Assembly (NCBI GenBank): GCA_964542455.1
Contig: CAZIUC010000005.1
Coordinates: 62,001-126,000 of the forward strand
Length of the DNA stretch: 64,000 nt
Direction of reading: 5' to 3'
From: PFJX01 sp964542455
GTDB taxonomy: Bacteria > Pseudomonadota > Gammaproteobacteria > Burkholderiales > Thiobacillaceae
Numbering within the stretch: position 1 is the stretch's first letter; every line of letters starts with the position of its first letter. The position numbers were made by a program, and so were the translations under genes. The notes under the pieces were generated by a model, which worked only from the letters and a program-made list of their open reading frames with translations, was not told the DNA's origin and searched no databases. Shown here one piece after another: positions 42,830 through 50,765 of this stretch.

Positions 42830-43732
42830 ATGAACCCGCTCCAGCAAGACAACGCCGCCACCCTGACGCGCCTGCATGACCTCGATCGCGCCATCGCCAG
42901 CCACGCCACCTGGCTGGCGCGCTTCAATCGGCAACTGATTTGTCGGGAAGCGGCCAGCGCCGACGATCTGGCCGAGGACGCCCATACCCGCTGCCGCTTC
43001 GGCGCTTGGTTCTACTCCGCGGGCCAGGCCGATCTGGCGGAGGCGTCCAGTCTTGCCGCCATCGAATCCGCGCATCGCTCCATGCATGATATCGCCCGCC
43101 ACCTGCTCGCCTGCCAGGCCTCCGGCGAGTCCGTGCCGGGTGACGATTACGATGCCTTCACCGCGATTGCCAACCAATTCCGGCAATTGCTGCGCCGCCT
43201 TGAACTCGATTTGATGGGCCGTCTCGGCGCGGTGGACAACCTCACCGGGGTATGGAACCGGCAGGCCGTGAATCTGCGTCTGGCGGAGGAAATTGAACGG
43301 GTGCAGCGTACGCACCAGCCCTGCGCCGTCTGTTACGCCGACCTGGACGACTTCGGTCGTTTCAACGAAGCGCACGGGCAGCGCCTGGGCGATGCCATGC
43401 TGAAAGCCGTCGCCAGTTTTTTCGCCGACCATCTGCGCCGCTACGACACTATTTTCCGCATCGGCGGCGAAGAGTTCCTGCTCTGCCTGCCCAGCACCGA
43501 CATCATCCAGGCCGGCGTCCTTATCGACCGCCTGCGCGTCAGCCTGGCCGCCCACACCTTCACCCTGGAGGGCCATCCGCTGCGGCTCACCGCCTCGTTC
43601 GGCGTGGTCGCCCTGGAGCCCGTTTTCTTCATCGACGAAACCCTGGAACGGGTGGAACGCGCCCAACTCATCGCCAAAGCCGAGGGCGGCAATCAGGTTT
43701 GTGTGTGGCGGGACGAGTGGGAAAAACCGTAG
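42830..43732 (+). CDS. Zinc-sensing diguanylate cyclase (CZB-GGDEF, DgcZ-like)
   Basis: 300 residues. The N-terminal chemoreceptor zinc-binding (CZB) domain has ligands His25, Cys55, His82 and His86, the same spacing as E. coli DgcZ (His22, Cys52, His79, His83). The C-terminal GGDEF domain has an intact IGGEEF near 211 and an inhibitory RxxD (RRYD) five residues before it. In DgcZ, zinc binding lowers cyclase activity. It has no membrane segment, so it would be a cytoplasmic sensor of free zinc. It is separate from the gene before it by 76 bp and convergent with mshN. Confidence 0.92.
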   Translation: MNPLQQDNAATLTRLHDLDRAIASHATWLARFNRQLICREAASADDLAEDAHTRCRFGAWFYSAGQADLAEASSLAAIESAHRSMHDIARHLLACQASGESVPGDDYDAFTAIANQFRQLLRRLELDLMGRLGAVDNLTGVWNRQAVNLRLAEEIERVQRTHQPCAVCYADLDDFGRFNEAHGQRLGDAMLKAVASFFADHLRRYDTIFRIGGEEFLLCLPSTDIIQAGVLIDRLRVSLAAHTFTLEGHPLRLTASFGVVALEPVFFIDETLERVERAQLIAKAEGGNQVCVWRDEWEKP

Positions 43733-43799
43733 GAGGCCCGTTTGCGAGCCGATTGCGACGGATGCGCCGCGTGGGTCGGCCCGGAAACGGGCCTCCTAC
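43729..43799. repeat. 71-bp REP-like inverted repeat (GTAGGAGGCCC...GGGCCTCCTAC)
   Basis: Perfect 11-bp ends enclosing an imperfect stem. It overlaps the stop of the cyclase gene and the end of mshN and lies between two converging genes, so it may serve as their shared terminator. Confidence 0.8.
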
Positions 43800-44854
43800 G
43801 GTGCTAAATCCCCCGCCTTCCTCGCCGCGAACTCCCTTACTTCCGTATTGAGTTTGGTCTGCAAGGCACGCTGATACGCGGCGGCGGCATCCGGGCGTTG
43901 CCCGATTTGTTCCAGCGACACGGCCAGGCCTATCCACCAGGGGCCGTAATTCGGATTCAAACGCGCGGCTTCGCGATAGGCCCGCGCCGCTTCCTCAGGA
44001 TGGCCGGACTTGCCAAGGACGCCGGCATAAAGCCCCCAATAGGCGGCGTCCGGGCTCTTGCCGAGGCCGGCCTTCAAGATTGTGGCGGATTGAGACAGGT
44101 CCCCGCGTTGCAGATAAAGCTGACTTAAAGCCCGGTTGTACCAGGCGTCATTCGCATGCAGTTGCATGCCCTCGCGCAGCAGGGTTTCTCCGCGCGCCAC
44201 ATCGCCAGCCTCCAAGCTCAAGGCAATCAGTGTCTGCCGCGCCTGGTCGTGATTCGAATCCAGACGCAGTGTGGCCTCCAATCCTTCCAGCGCGTCGTGT
44301 CCACGCCCCTGCTCGATCAGGTGTGCCGCCTGGCGCCAGGCTTGCTCCGCCTGTTCACGCGGCGTCAGCGCCCGGATTTCCTTGATGACCTTGGGCTGGC
44401 GCGGTTCGGGCAGGTGAGTATCGAGACGGGCCGCGATAGCGGAAGGGGCGTGGATGGGGGCTGCGTCATTGACGTTGTTGTGAGCGTCGCGCTGGACCCC
44501 ACGCGTAGGCTCGGGCCTGGCACTGGTCCCAACCGTCGCGACCACCGTTTCCGCTCCCGAATCCGTGGGATATGAGGAAGTTGGGCTGCCCAGTGTTTCG
44601 CTCAAACGCAACTGTGGCGTGGCTTCCTGTGGGGTGGCTTCTCGCGGTGTAGGCGGCGCGTTTGGGGCTTCCGGCTTCGCGGCGAGCCAGAACCACCCGG
44701 CGCCGCCCAGGCTGGCGATCAGCAGCGCGAAGAACCAGGGCCAGCGACGACGCGTCGGCTCCAGGCTGGTCTGTATGGCCCGCACACCGGAGAGCGGGGT
44801 CGGTGAGGTACCTTTCCGGTCGAGATCCTTGAGGACGCGGTTGATGACGCTCAT
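43796..44854 (-). CDS. mshN: MSHA biogenesis protein MshN, TPR protein
   Basis: 352 residues. MSVINRVLKDLDRKG is the typical MshN start; a membrane segment lies near 38-58 (WPWFFALLIASLGGAGWFWL), a variable Pro/Thr linker follows, and tetratricopeptide repeats fill about 165-350. Thought to help assemble the secretin complex. It overlaps mshM by four bases (ATGA). It is the last gene of the msh locus. Confidence 0.9.
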   Translation of the reverse strand: MSVINRVLKDLDRKGTSPTPLSGVRAIQTSLEPTRRRWPWFFALLIASLGGAGWFWLAAKPEAPNAPPTPREATPQEATPQLRLSETLGSPTSSYPTDSGAETVVATVGTSARPEPTRGVQRDAHNNVNDAAPIHAPSAIAARLDTHLPEPRQPKVIKEIRALTPREQAEQAWRQAAHLIEQGRGHDALEGLEATLRLDSNHDQARQTLIALSLEAGDVARGETLLREGMQLHANDAWYNRALSQLYLQRGDLSQSATILKAGLGKSPDAAYWGLYAGVLGKSGHPEEAARAYREAARLNPNYGPWWIGLAVSLEQIGQRPDAAAAYQRALQTKLNTEVREFAARKAGDLAP

Positions 44855-45690
44855 ATGGGCAGCAGGCGATCAAAAAGTGTCAGCCGCGCGCCCGGCGTGT
44901 CGCGCCCGGCCAGGCGGACATGGCGTGGCGCCACCTGATCGGCGCCTTCACCGAAGGCCAGCATCAGCGCCTTGTGCGCCAGGATGTTGAGCAGGCGCGG
45001 TACGCCCTGGCTGGCCCGGTGCATCTTTTTCGCCGCGCTGGTCTGGAACAGTGGTTGGGTGGCACCGGCCAGGTTGCCGCGGTGCATCAGGTAGGCCGGG
45101 GTCTCCGCGCTGGAGAGCGGCGTGAGTTGGTCATGGAAAGCGATGCGACTCTTGATCTGGCGTACCGAAGGGTCGTTCAAGCGCGTATCAAGCTCGGGTT
45201 GGCCGAACAGGACGATCTGCAACAACTTGCGTTTCTCCGTTTCCAGATTGGAAATCAGGCGCAATGCTTCCAGGCTTTCCAGGGGGATGGCCTGGGCCTC
45301 GTCGATCAGCGCGACGGCGCGGCGGCCGCTCCGCGCCAGTTCCAATACCCGCATTTCCAGCGCCTTGGTGAGGCCGTAGGCCAGACTGCGCTTCATGCCG
45401 CCACCCAGTTCCGCGAGCAGGGCGTGGTTGAGGGCCGCCGGGGTGAGATGCGGGTTGGGAATGTAGGCGGTTGCCCAGCGCTCGGCGTCCAGGTGATTGA
45501 GCAGGTAGCGGCACAGCAAGGTCTTGCCGGAACCGACCTCGCCGACGAGCTTGATCAAGCCCTCGCCCGAGTCCAGCGCCACCAGCAGCGTGTTGAGCGC
45601 CGCCTGGGTGCCGGCACCGGGAAAGAAATAGCCGGTGTCCGGGGTCAGGCCGAAAGGGAATTCCTTCAGGCCGAAATGGGCGAGGTACAT
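44851..45690 (-). CDS. mshM: MSHA biogenesis ATPase MshM (ExeA-like)
   Basis: 279 residues, AAA-type ATPase. MYLAHFGLKEFPFGLTPDTGYFF is the family start; Walker A GEVGSGKTLLCRYLL near 51; Walker B VALIDEAQAIPLESLEALR near 125. ExeA relatives insert the secretin multimer through peptidoglycan. It is separated from mshL by 187 bp containing dispersed repeats, and is coupled to mshN. Confidence 0.93.
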   Translation of the reverse strand: MYLAHFGLKEFPFGLTPDTGYFFPGAGTQAALNTLLVALDSGEGLIKLVGEVGSGKTLLCRYLLNHLDAERWATAYIPNPHLTPAALNHALLAELGGGMKRSLAYGLTKALEMRVLELARSGRRAVALIDEAQAIPLESLEALRLISNLETEKRKLLQIVLFGQPELDTRLNDPSVRQIKSRIAFHDQLTPLSSAETPAYLMHRGNLAGATQPLFQTSAAKKMHRASQGVPRLLNILAHKALMLAFGEGADQVAPRHVRLAGRDTPGARLTLFDRLLPI

Positions 45691-45877
45691 CCCGCTCCCC
45701 CCCCTTTCAAGGCGCTTTTCTCGTTAACGGGTGATGCGGCGGAAAGCGCCCGAGAGCGTGGCATCCCCCTTTGCCAGAGTGGGAATGAGGAGGATTTGGC
45801 GACATTGGCCTGGGCCACCGCCTCAGAAATTCCCCCTTTGAAAAAGGGGGGTGAAGGGCGCGTTGCGTGGGCGGCCA
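45691..45877. repeat. Dispersed G/C-tract repeats between mshL and mshM
   Basis: CCCCCCCCTTTCAAGG at the left and CCCCCTTTGAAAAAGGGGGG at the right, with a related CCCCCTTTGCC in the middle (about 45769). The same repeat family occurs at 7845-7948 and 58780-58887. No gene is present. Confidence 0.7.
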
Positions 45878-47653
45878 TTAGCGCGCGGCCGGCGCGGCGG
45901 AAAACTCCCGCACCCGCTCTCCGGCCTCGCGCACGGTTTCCAGCCAGTCCGATTGCTGTTTGATCAGCGTGGGTTTGAGCAGGATCACCAATTCCTGCTT
46001 CAGGCGCGAAGCATTGCTGTTCTTGAAGAACAGGCCGAGGCCGGGGATGTCGCCCAAGCCGGGCACAGCACTGTCGGCATCGTGCGATTCACGTTTCATC
46101 AGGCCGCCGATGGCGGCGATTTCGCCGTCTTTCAAGCGCACGATGCTGTCGGTTTCCGAGACGGTGCTTTTCGCCAAGGGCAGGGAGAACTCACCGATTT
46201 GAGAACCAAGGTTGATGATTTTCGAATCGGTGACGACCTGGCTAACCGAAGGATGCACATGCAGGATGATGTGGTCCAGCTCGTCGATCTGCGGCGTCAC
46301 GTCCAGGGCGATGCCGGAGAAGAACGGCTGCGTGGTCACGGTGGGTGAGGTTGTGGAAGTCGTTCCGGTGGTTGTGGTGGTAGTGATTTCCGTGATGAAA
46401 AACTCGTCGGTACCCACCTTGAGCACCGCTTTCTGGTTGTTCAAGGCGGCGATGCGCGGACTTGACAACACCTGCACGCCACCCTGGGTTTCCAGGAAAT
46501 TGAGCAGCGCCGCGAAGCTGCCGGTCTGGAATGCCAGGCCGAACACGCCGGCGGATGTGGCGGTCGTCCCGCTGGTGGCGGGAAGACCGGTGGCGAGCAG
46601 TGCGCCCAGGGTGGTGGAAGGCGCGGCGCCGGGCACGGGGAAACGAGTGGTATCCGCGCCCTTGGACCAGCGTTGCGCGCCATTGTTGAAGTTGGCCCAG
46701 TTGATGCCGCTCTGGGCCCCTTCGTTGAGGGTCACCTCGATGATCTTGGCCTCGATCATGACCTGGCGTTCCACCGCCAGCTTGGCGGCCTTGAGGTATT
46801 CCGTGATCTGCCGCTGTTCCGCCGGCAAGGCGCGAACCGCCAGCATGCCGGTGTGCGGGCTCACCACCACGCTACGCCCCGCCGGGCAGACTGTGGCGGG
46901 GGGTGTGGCACCTGCTTCCGCCGTTGGAGTGGCGCTGGAGCCGCTGGAGCCGCTGGAGCAGCCGATCAACAGGCCGACGGTCATGCGCAGTTCGGACCAA
47001 AAATCGGTGGCGACACTGGTGACGATGCGGCTGCTGTCGACCTGGGTGGAACTGCCGCCCCCCCCGGTGGAGCTGGCGCCGCCGGATGAGTTCTTCCCGC
47101 TGGAGTCGGCGATGGAACCGGAAATTACGCGTAGTTCCGATTTTCCCTGGCGTAGCCCGGAAGGGTAGTTGACGGCATAAAAACGGGTCTGCGCGGTGAG
47201 CGGCTGCACAAAGATGCGGCTGCCATCGATGCGGTAGTCGTAGCCGTACAACTCGCGGATGGCGCTCATGGCTTCGGGCACGCTCACATCCTTGAGATTG
47301 ACCGTGATATTCCCCGCCACTTCCGGATGCAGCAGCATGCTATAGCGGGTGCCGGAGGCGATTCCCAGGAATACTTGCTGCGCCGACGCATTGTTCACCG
47401 AGAGGTCGAAGCGTGGTTCCACCGGTTGTGCGACGGTTCTGGGCAACTCCAGCTTGCTCTCCGGCGCCAGGGCGGCCACCACGGCGGGTGGCAGGGGCGC
47501 GGGTTTTGTCGCCGCGGCGGCTTTGCGCATTTCTTCCTGGATGGCCGACAGAGCGGGTTTCTCCTTGACCTGGGCGCAGCCTGAGAGAGCAAGCGCGGCA
47601 AAGAGTAGTGTGGAAATGGTGTGCCGGCTGAGCGTGGCTGCTGTTTTGTTCAT
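45878..47653 (-). CDS. mshL: MSHA secretin MshL
   Basis: 591 residues. Lipoprotein signal (LLFAALALSGC), an N-terminal domain, secretin/TonB short domain near 90-160 (VSVPEAMSAIRELYGYDYRI), then a secretin barrel region (VQVLSSPRIAALNNQKAVLKVG, and SDSIVRLKDGEIAAIGGLM near the end). Forms the outer-membrane pore for the pilus. GGAG stands before ATG 47653, and the start overlaps mshK by four bases. A Ser/Gly/Ala-rich stretch near 285-305 is unusual for secretins. Confidence 0.93.
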   Translation of the reverse strand: MNKTAATLSRHTISTLLFAALALSGCAQVKEKPALSAIQEEMRKAAAATKPAPLPPAVVAALAPESKLELPRTVAQPVEPRFDLSVNNASAQQVFLGIASGTRYSMLLHPEVAGNITVNLKDVSVPEAMSAIRELYGYDYRIDGSRIFVQPLTAQTRFYAVNYPSGLRQGKSELRVISGSIADSSGKNSSGGASSTGGGGSSTQVDSSRIVTSVATDFWSELRMTVGLLIGCSSGSSGSSATPTAEAGATPPATVCPAGRSVVVSPHTGMLAVRALPAEQRQITEYLKAAKLAVERQVMIEAKIIEVTLNEGAQSGINWANFNNGAQRWSKGADTTRFPVPGAAPSTTLGALLATGLPATSGTTATSAGVFGLAFQTGSFAALLNFLETQGGVQVLSSPRIAALNNQKAVLKVGTDEFFITEITTTTTTGTTSTTSPTVTTQPFFSGIALDVTPQIDELDHIILHVHPSVSQVVTDSKIINLGSQIGEFSLPLAKSTVSETDSIVRLKDGEIAAIGGLMKRESHDADSAVPGLGDIPGLGLFFKNSNASRLKQELVILLKPTLIKQQSDWLETVREAGERVREFSAAPAAR

Positions 47654-48093
47654 CGTTTCTCCACCTTTTTCTTGCCGTGGCCGGCGGGGGTCTTCTTCAC
47701 GTCCGGCAATAGTTTGAGTTGTCGCATGCCTGTCGGCGTTTTTAACCAGACGCCGGATTCGTCGATCTTGCGGATACGCCCCGCTTCCAGTCGGTCGCCA
47801 ACCCGTACCACTTGGCCATCGAGGATGGCGTATGGCCTGGCGCCCATGAGGAAAACGCTGCTGACCAGCAAAGCAGCTTCTTGTGGCGCTTCCGCCGCTT
47901 GGGCTTTCTCGCTGAACCCCGCGGGTGGGCGGGTAGGGTCGCCCATGTCGGCTGCCACGGCGGGCGGCGCGCAGGCCATGAGGCAGAACACGGTGAACAT
48001 CGCGAACCGCGCCACGCGGAAACGATGCGGTTTGCCGCGCTCGCCACATCCCTCGGCTCTTGCCCCTTGCCCCTTGTTCAAACCGTCAGCCAT
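47650..48093 (-). CDS. mshK: MSHA biogenesis protein MshK (PilP-like)
   Basis: 147 residues from ATG 48093. A hydrophobic signal-like stretch (MFTVFCLMACAPPAVAA) is followed by DPTRPP, the typical MshK/PilP opening, and a small beta domain (LVSSVFLMGARPYAILDGQVV). It bridges inner-membrane proteins and the secretin. ATG 48000, where the signal begins, is an equally possible start; the longer form overlaps mshJ by 16 bp. Confidence 0.82.
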   Translation of the reverse strand: MADGLNKGQGARAEGCGERGKPHRFRVARFAMFTVFCLMACAPPAVAADMGDPTRPPAGFSEKAQAAEAPQEAALLVSSVFLMGARPYAILDGQVVRVGDRLEAGRIRKIDESGVWLKTPTGMRQLKLLPDVKKTPAGHGKKKVEKR

Positions 48094-48731
48094 GTCTGCT
48101 CCGTGCTCAGGGTATAGAGGGTCAGCGTGAGTTCGATCTCGGGGTGATGACCGGCATTCAGCTCGGCGCGCGACCAGTAGAACCCCACCGGCAATTTCTC
48201 CAGGCTTTCCATGTAATGGACCAGATTGGCATAGCCGCCGGCGAGGGTGATGCGCACGCCCTGGCGGAACAGGGCGGCTTCCTCCGGCCTGGCTGTTTTG
48301 GCGTCAGCCGGCAGGCCCAGGGGTTCCGGGGCCAGGGTTTTCAGGTTGACCAGGCGTAGGCCGGGCTGATTGCGCAGCAGGCCTTGCAGCACTTGCGTCA
48401 TGTCCTTGGCCGCAACCAGGCGGCTTTGCGTGGATTCGGCTTCGTGTATCCGCGTTTCCAGTGCCTTGCGAGCGGCTTCCAGTCGTTCTTGCGCGGCGCG
48501 CGTGGGGTCGATCTGGCCGGCGCGCTGTGTCAGGGTGTCCTGGGCGCTGGCGATCTGGGCGGCGGCGGCGCGCAGCTTTTCCTGTTCGGCGTGGCGCGAT
48601 TTGTCCAGCGCGCCCAGTAACAAGCCATCCACCACCGCCCAGAGACCGGCCAATAGCAACAGGAACAGAATCACCCGCTCGCGCGGGCTGAGAGCGTCGA
48701 TCTTTTCCAGGTAGACGGTGAGTTGTTTCAT
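48078..48731 (-). CDS. mshJ: MSHA biogenesis protein MshJ (PilO-like)
   Basis: 217 residues. A short cytoplasmic start (MKQLTVYLEKIDALSPRERV), one membrane helix near 21-40, a coiled coil to about 110, and a C-terminal ferredoxin-like domain as in PilO/GspM. Part of the inner-membrane platform with MshI and MshI2. Overlaps both neighbours (ATGA with mshI2). Confidence 0.87.
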   Translation of the reverse strand: MKQLTVYLEKIDALSPRERVILFLLLLAGLWAVVDGLLLGALDKSRHAEQEKLRAAAAQIASAQDTLTQRAGQIDPTRAAQERLEAARKALETRIHEAESTQSRLVAAKDMTQVLQGLLRNQPGLRLVNLKTLAPEPLGLPADAKTARPEEAALFRQGVRITLAGGYANLVHYMESLEKLPVGFYWSRAELNAGHHPEIELTLTLYTLSTEQTWLTV

Positions 48732-49444
48732 TGCGTGCTCCTGGCCGCGGCCTGAGTGGCAAGTGGCTCGGGCAGCGATACCGTGGCGGGAAGGCCCGGG
48801 GTGGGCGCCGCCTCCGGCGCGCGCGCGCTGAGCGTGAATTCCAGGAAGCGGGGCGCGAGCGGGGGAGCGCCGCCGGCTGGCAAGGCCTCGTATCCGCCGG
48901 TTTTGTCGTTCGGCGGGTCCAACGTCAGTCCGGCGAAAGAGAGTCCGACGAACAGCGGCTCGCGGCGCAGGCTGGTGATCAGCCTGGCGCTATCTTCGCC
49001 GGTGAGGGCGCGACCATGCAGATTCATCTCATTTCCACGTCCACTGATCTCCACCCGAGTCAGCCAGGCGCCGGTCACACGGGCACGGGCGAGTGCGCGG
49101 AATTGCGCGGAATAGCCGCTGGTCGAACCGAGCGCGCCGCTGGCCAGTGCCTCCTGGGCCAGTTGCAGGTTGCGCAGTCGCGCTTCCACGGCTTCCGCTT
49201 CGGCGAGCAAGTGCGGGTCCGCCTGCCTGATTATGTTGTTGGCGTTGACCTGAGCTTCCAGGTTGTCAGCCCGTAGCGTCAACTGACTCACTTCCTGGTG
49301 CAGCCGCGCGAGGCGCCAGGCATCCCAGGCATACACGGCCAACAGGCCACACAAAAACACCACGCCGCCCGCAAGCAGCTTGCGCGCCGGCAAGGGGATC
49401 TTGGGAGGGTGAAACGCTGCCTGGTAGAGGTTGATGTGTTTCAT
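48728..49444 (-). CDS. PilN-like MSHA protein (MshI2)
   Basis: 238 residues. MKHINLYQAAFHPPK is the PilN-type start (INLY); a membrane helix lies near 24-42, a coiled coil about 45-95, and the C-terminal domain has LTRVEISGRG. In type IV pilus systems PilN's N-terminal INLLP-like motif binds the PilM actin-like protein, here MshI. Its start codon overlaps the stop of a micro-ORF (ATGA at 49441-49444), with GAGGAAGCGGT in front. Confidence 0.88.
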   Translation of the reverse strand: MKHINLYQAAFHPPKIPLPARKLLAGGVVFLCGLLAVYAWDAWRLARLHQEVSQLTLRADNLEAQVNANNIIRQADPHLLAEAEAVEARLRNLQLAQEALASGALGSTSGYSAQFRALARARVTGAWLTRVEISGRGNEMNLHGRALTGEDSARLITSLRREPLFVGLSFAGLTLDPPNDKTGGYEALPAGGAPPLAPRFLEFTLSARAPEAAPTPGLPATVSLPEPLATQAAARSTQ

Positions 49445-49518
49445 ACCGCTTCCTCGGAGGCGACGAAGAAAGGGGGCTTCATCAGCGGCGAACGGATGTG
49501 AGTGTGGAAGCCGTTCAT
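49441..49518 (-). CDS. 25-codon micro-ORF coupled to mshI2 (last of the array)
   Basis: Encodes a 25-residue peptide (begins MNGFHTHIRSPLMK, ends ASEEAV). Its ATG (49518) overlaps the stop of the preceding repeat copy and its stop overlaps the mshI2 start, both as ATGA. GGGAGGCGAG is its ribosome site. The first third matches the repeat-encoded peptides, the rest is unique, so it is probably the ancestral spacer ORF from which the array expanded. No function is known for the peptide; its role may only be to relay ribosomes. Confidence 0.6.
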   Translation of the reverse strand: MNGFHTHIRSPLMKPPFFVASEEAV

Positions 49519-49557
49519 CTCGCCTCCCGCCGGGCCGAGCCAAGGGAGGCGACTGCC

Positions 49558-49657
49558 NNNNNNNNNNNNNNNNNNNNNNNNNNNNNNNNNNNNNNNNNNN
49601 NNNNNNNNNNNNNNNNNNNNNNNNNNNNNNNNNNNNNNNNNNNNNNNNNNNNNNNNN
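49558..49657. other. Assembly gap (100 N)
   Basis: Exactly 100 undetermined bases, a conventional placeholder for a scaffold gap of unknown length, inside the tandem array. Confidence 0.98.
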
Positions 49658-49701
49658 CACTCGGGGGGCAGCGAACGGATGTGAGCGTGGGGGCTGTTCA
49701 T
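49658..49701 (-). CDS. Second micro-ORF of the array, truncated by the gap
   Basis: ATG at 49701 overlaps the stop of the complete micro-ORF (ATGA). The visible codons are identical to it (MNSPHAHIRSLPPE) and run into the N stretch. Confidence 0.55.
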
Positions 49702-49784
49702 CTCGCCTCCCGCCGGGCCGAGCCAAGGGAGGCGACTGCCCACTCGGGGGGCAGCGAACGGATGTGAGCGTGGGGGCTGTTCAT
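49698..49784 (-). CDS. Complete 28-codon micro-ORF coupled to mshI
   Basis: Encodes 28 residues, starting MNSPHAHIRSLPPE and ending SARREAR. The ATG (49784) overlaps the mshI stop as ATGA, and the stop overlaps the next copy's ATG in the same way. The tail of mshI provides GGGAGG four bases before the ATG, and the tail of this ORF provides the same for the next. The peptide has no recognisable similarity. Confidence 0.6.
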   Translation of the reverse strand: MNSPHAHIRSLPPEWAVASLGSARREAR

Positions 49785-50680
49785 CTCGCCTCCCGGAGTG
49801 CCGCGCCGAGCAGATGGAATACGCGGTTCTGCATGCGTTCGTCGAGCAGGCGTTCCTGCCCGGCCAGATCGAACAGGCGGCCTAGATCGAGCACTTCCGT
49901 GCCGATCGGCAGATATTCGGCCAGCTTGCGCACCAGCAGGGCCGCATCCGGCATCGGTGCCAGGTACAGCTTGGCGAGCGGCAGCCAGGAAAACTGGCGC
50001 TCGAAATAGTCCACGGAACGCTGCGCTTCCATCGCCACCCGGTCGAACAAAAAGTCGCCGCCGGCGCCGCGTCCCTCGATGCGGCGAGAGAGCACGAGAT
50101 CTTCGCCGAAGGTGAAGGTGAGGAGGCCAAACTCTCCGTCGAAATGCAGTATGGCGATGGCGTAATCCTCGGGCGCCAGACGCACGCTCAGGTTGCGCTG
50201 AGCGGCTTCACAAATATCGATGGCGGCCAGCGGCAGGCCGGCCTGCTGATAAGGCCGCGCCAGTTCGCGTATTGCCGGAGCCTGGGCGGCGACCACATAG
50301 AGCGAAGGCGGCTGGCCGGTGCGTCCGGGTACCGGCAAATGATCCAGCACGGCGTCGTCGATATGAAAATTGATCAGGTCTTTCACCTTCCAGCGTAGCG
50401 CGCTGGGTAATTCATCATCGGGTACGTTGGGTGCCTCGATCAGCACAGTCTGGTAGGCATCCTGGTCGAGCAACGCGGTAAGCGGCGCGTTGTGGATGCC
50501 CGCCTCATGCGCCAGGCGCGTCAGCAGATCCGGCGTCAGGGCTGGATTGTCGGCTACCGCGAAAGCCGCGACCCGCGGCTGGTCGGAACCGCCGGCCAGG
50601 CGAAGCGCCGCAACGCCACCCTTGCAGGGTGATAGCACGGCGTAGCTGGAGGCTTGGGCGCGACGTTTGAAAGAGAACAT
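49781..50680 (-). CDS. mshI: MSHA biogenesis protein MshI (PilM-like)
   Basis: 299 residues, actin-like fold related to PilM but without membrane segments: MFSFKRRAQASSYAVLSPCKGG, LRWKVKDLINFHIDDAVLDHLPVP near 91, and YVVAAQAPAIRELARPYQQAGL. Binds the cytoplasmic tail of the PilN-like partner. Its final codons (REAR, stop) are the seed of the 83-bp repeats. It starts 85 bp after mshQ ends, with a 7-bp repeat tract in that gap. Confidence 0.88.
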   Translation of the reverse strand: MFSFKRRAQASSYAVLSPCKGGVAALRLAGGSDQPRVAAFAVADNPALTPDLLTRLAHEAGIHNAPLTALLDQDAYQTVLIEAPNVPDDELPSALRWKVKDLINFHIDDAVLDHLPVPGRTGQPPSLYVVAAQAPAIRELARPYQQAGLPLAAIDICEAAQRNLSVRLAPEDYAIAILHFDGEFGLLTFTFGEDLVLSRRIEGRGAGGDFLFDRVAMEAQRSVDYFERQFSWLPLAKLYLAPMPDAALLVRKLAEYLPIGTEVLDLGRLFDLAGQERLLDERMQNRVFHLLGAALREAR

Positions 50681-50690
50681 GGGCTAATCA

Positions 50691-50722
50691 GGATTTCGGA
50701 TTTCGGATTTCGGATTTCGGAT
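50691..50722. repeat. Heptanucleotide tandem repeat upstream of mshI
   Basis: GGATTTC occurs four times in a row (50691-50718) plus a degenerate fifth unit, 11 bp in front of the mshI start. Change in copy number would shift the spacing between mshI and whatever drives it. Confidence 0.85.
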
Positions 50723-50765
50723 CTGCATCGCCGCATTCCCCCGGGTTACACGCTCGCTTCTCATC

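Larger units (their letters stand above)
49515..49784 (-). repeat. 83-bp tandem repeat array of ATGA-linked micro-ORFs, interrupted by scaffold gap
   Basis: One complete 83-bp unit (49658-49740), a partial unit reaching 49797 on the right and a diverged partial unit on the left (49488-49557) are visible. Each unit encodes a 28-residue peptide (87 bp including stop), and neighbours overlap by 4 bp, giving exactly the 83-bp period. The array starts at the end of mshI: both mshI and the units end in REAR-stop with GGGAGGCGAGATGA. True copy number is hidden by the gap. Confidence 0.92.

Noticed and set aside
48094..49441. Frameshifts in the msh genes suggested by many overlaps
   Set aside because: All overlaps are short (4-16 bp) stop/start couplings and each protein is complete in length, so they are operon couplings, not errors.
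49488..49797. CRISPR array
   Set aside because: Repeats are directly adjacent with no variable spacers, have an 83-bp period and keep open micro-ORFs; no cas genes are nearby.
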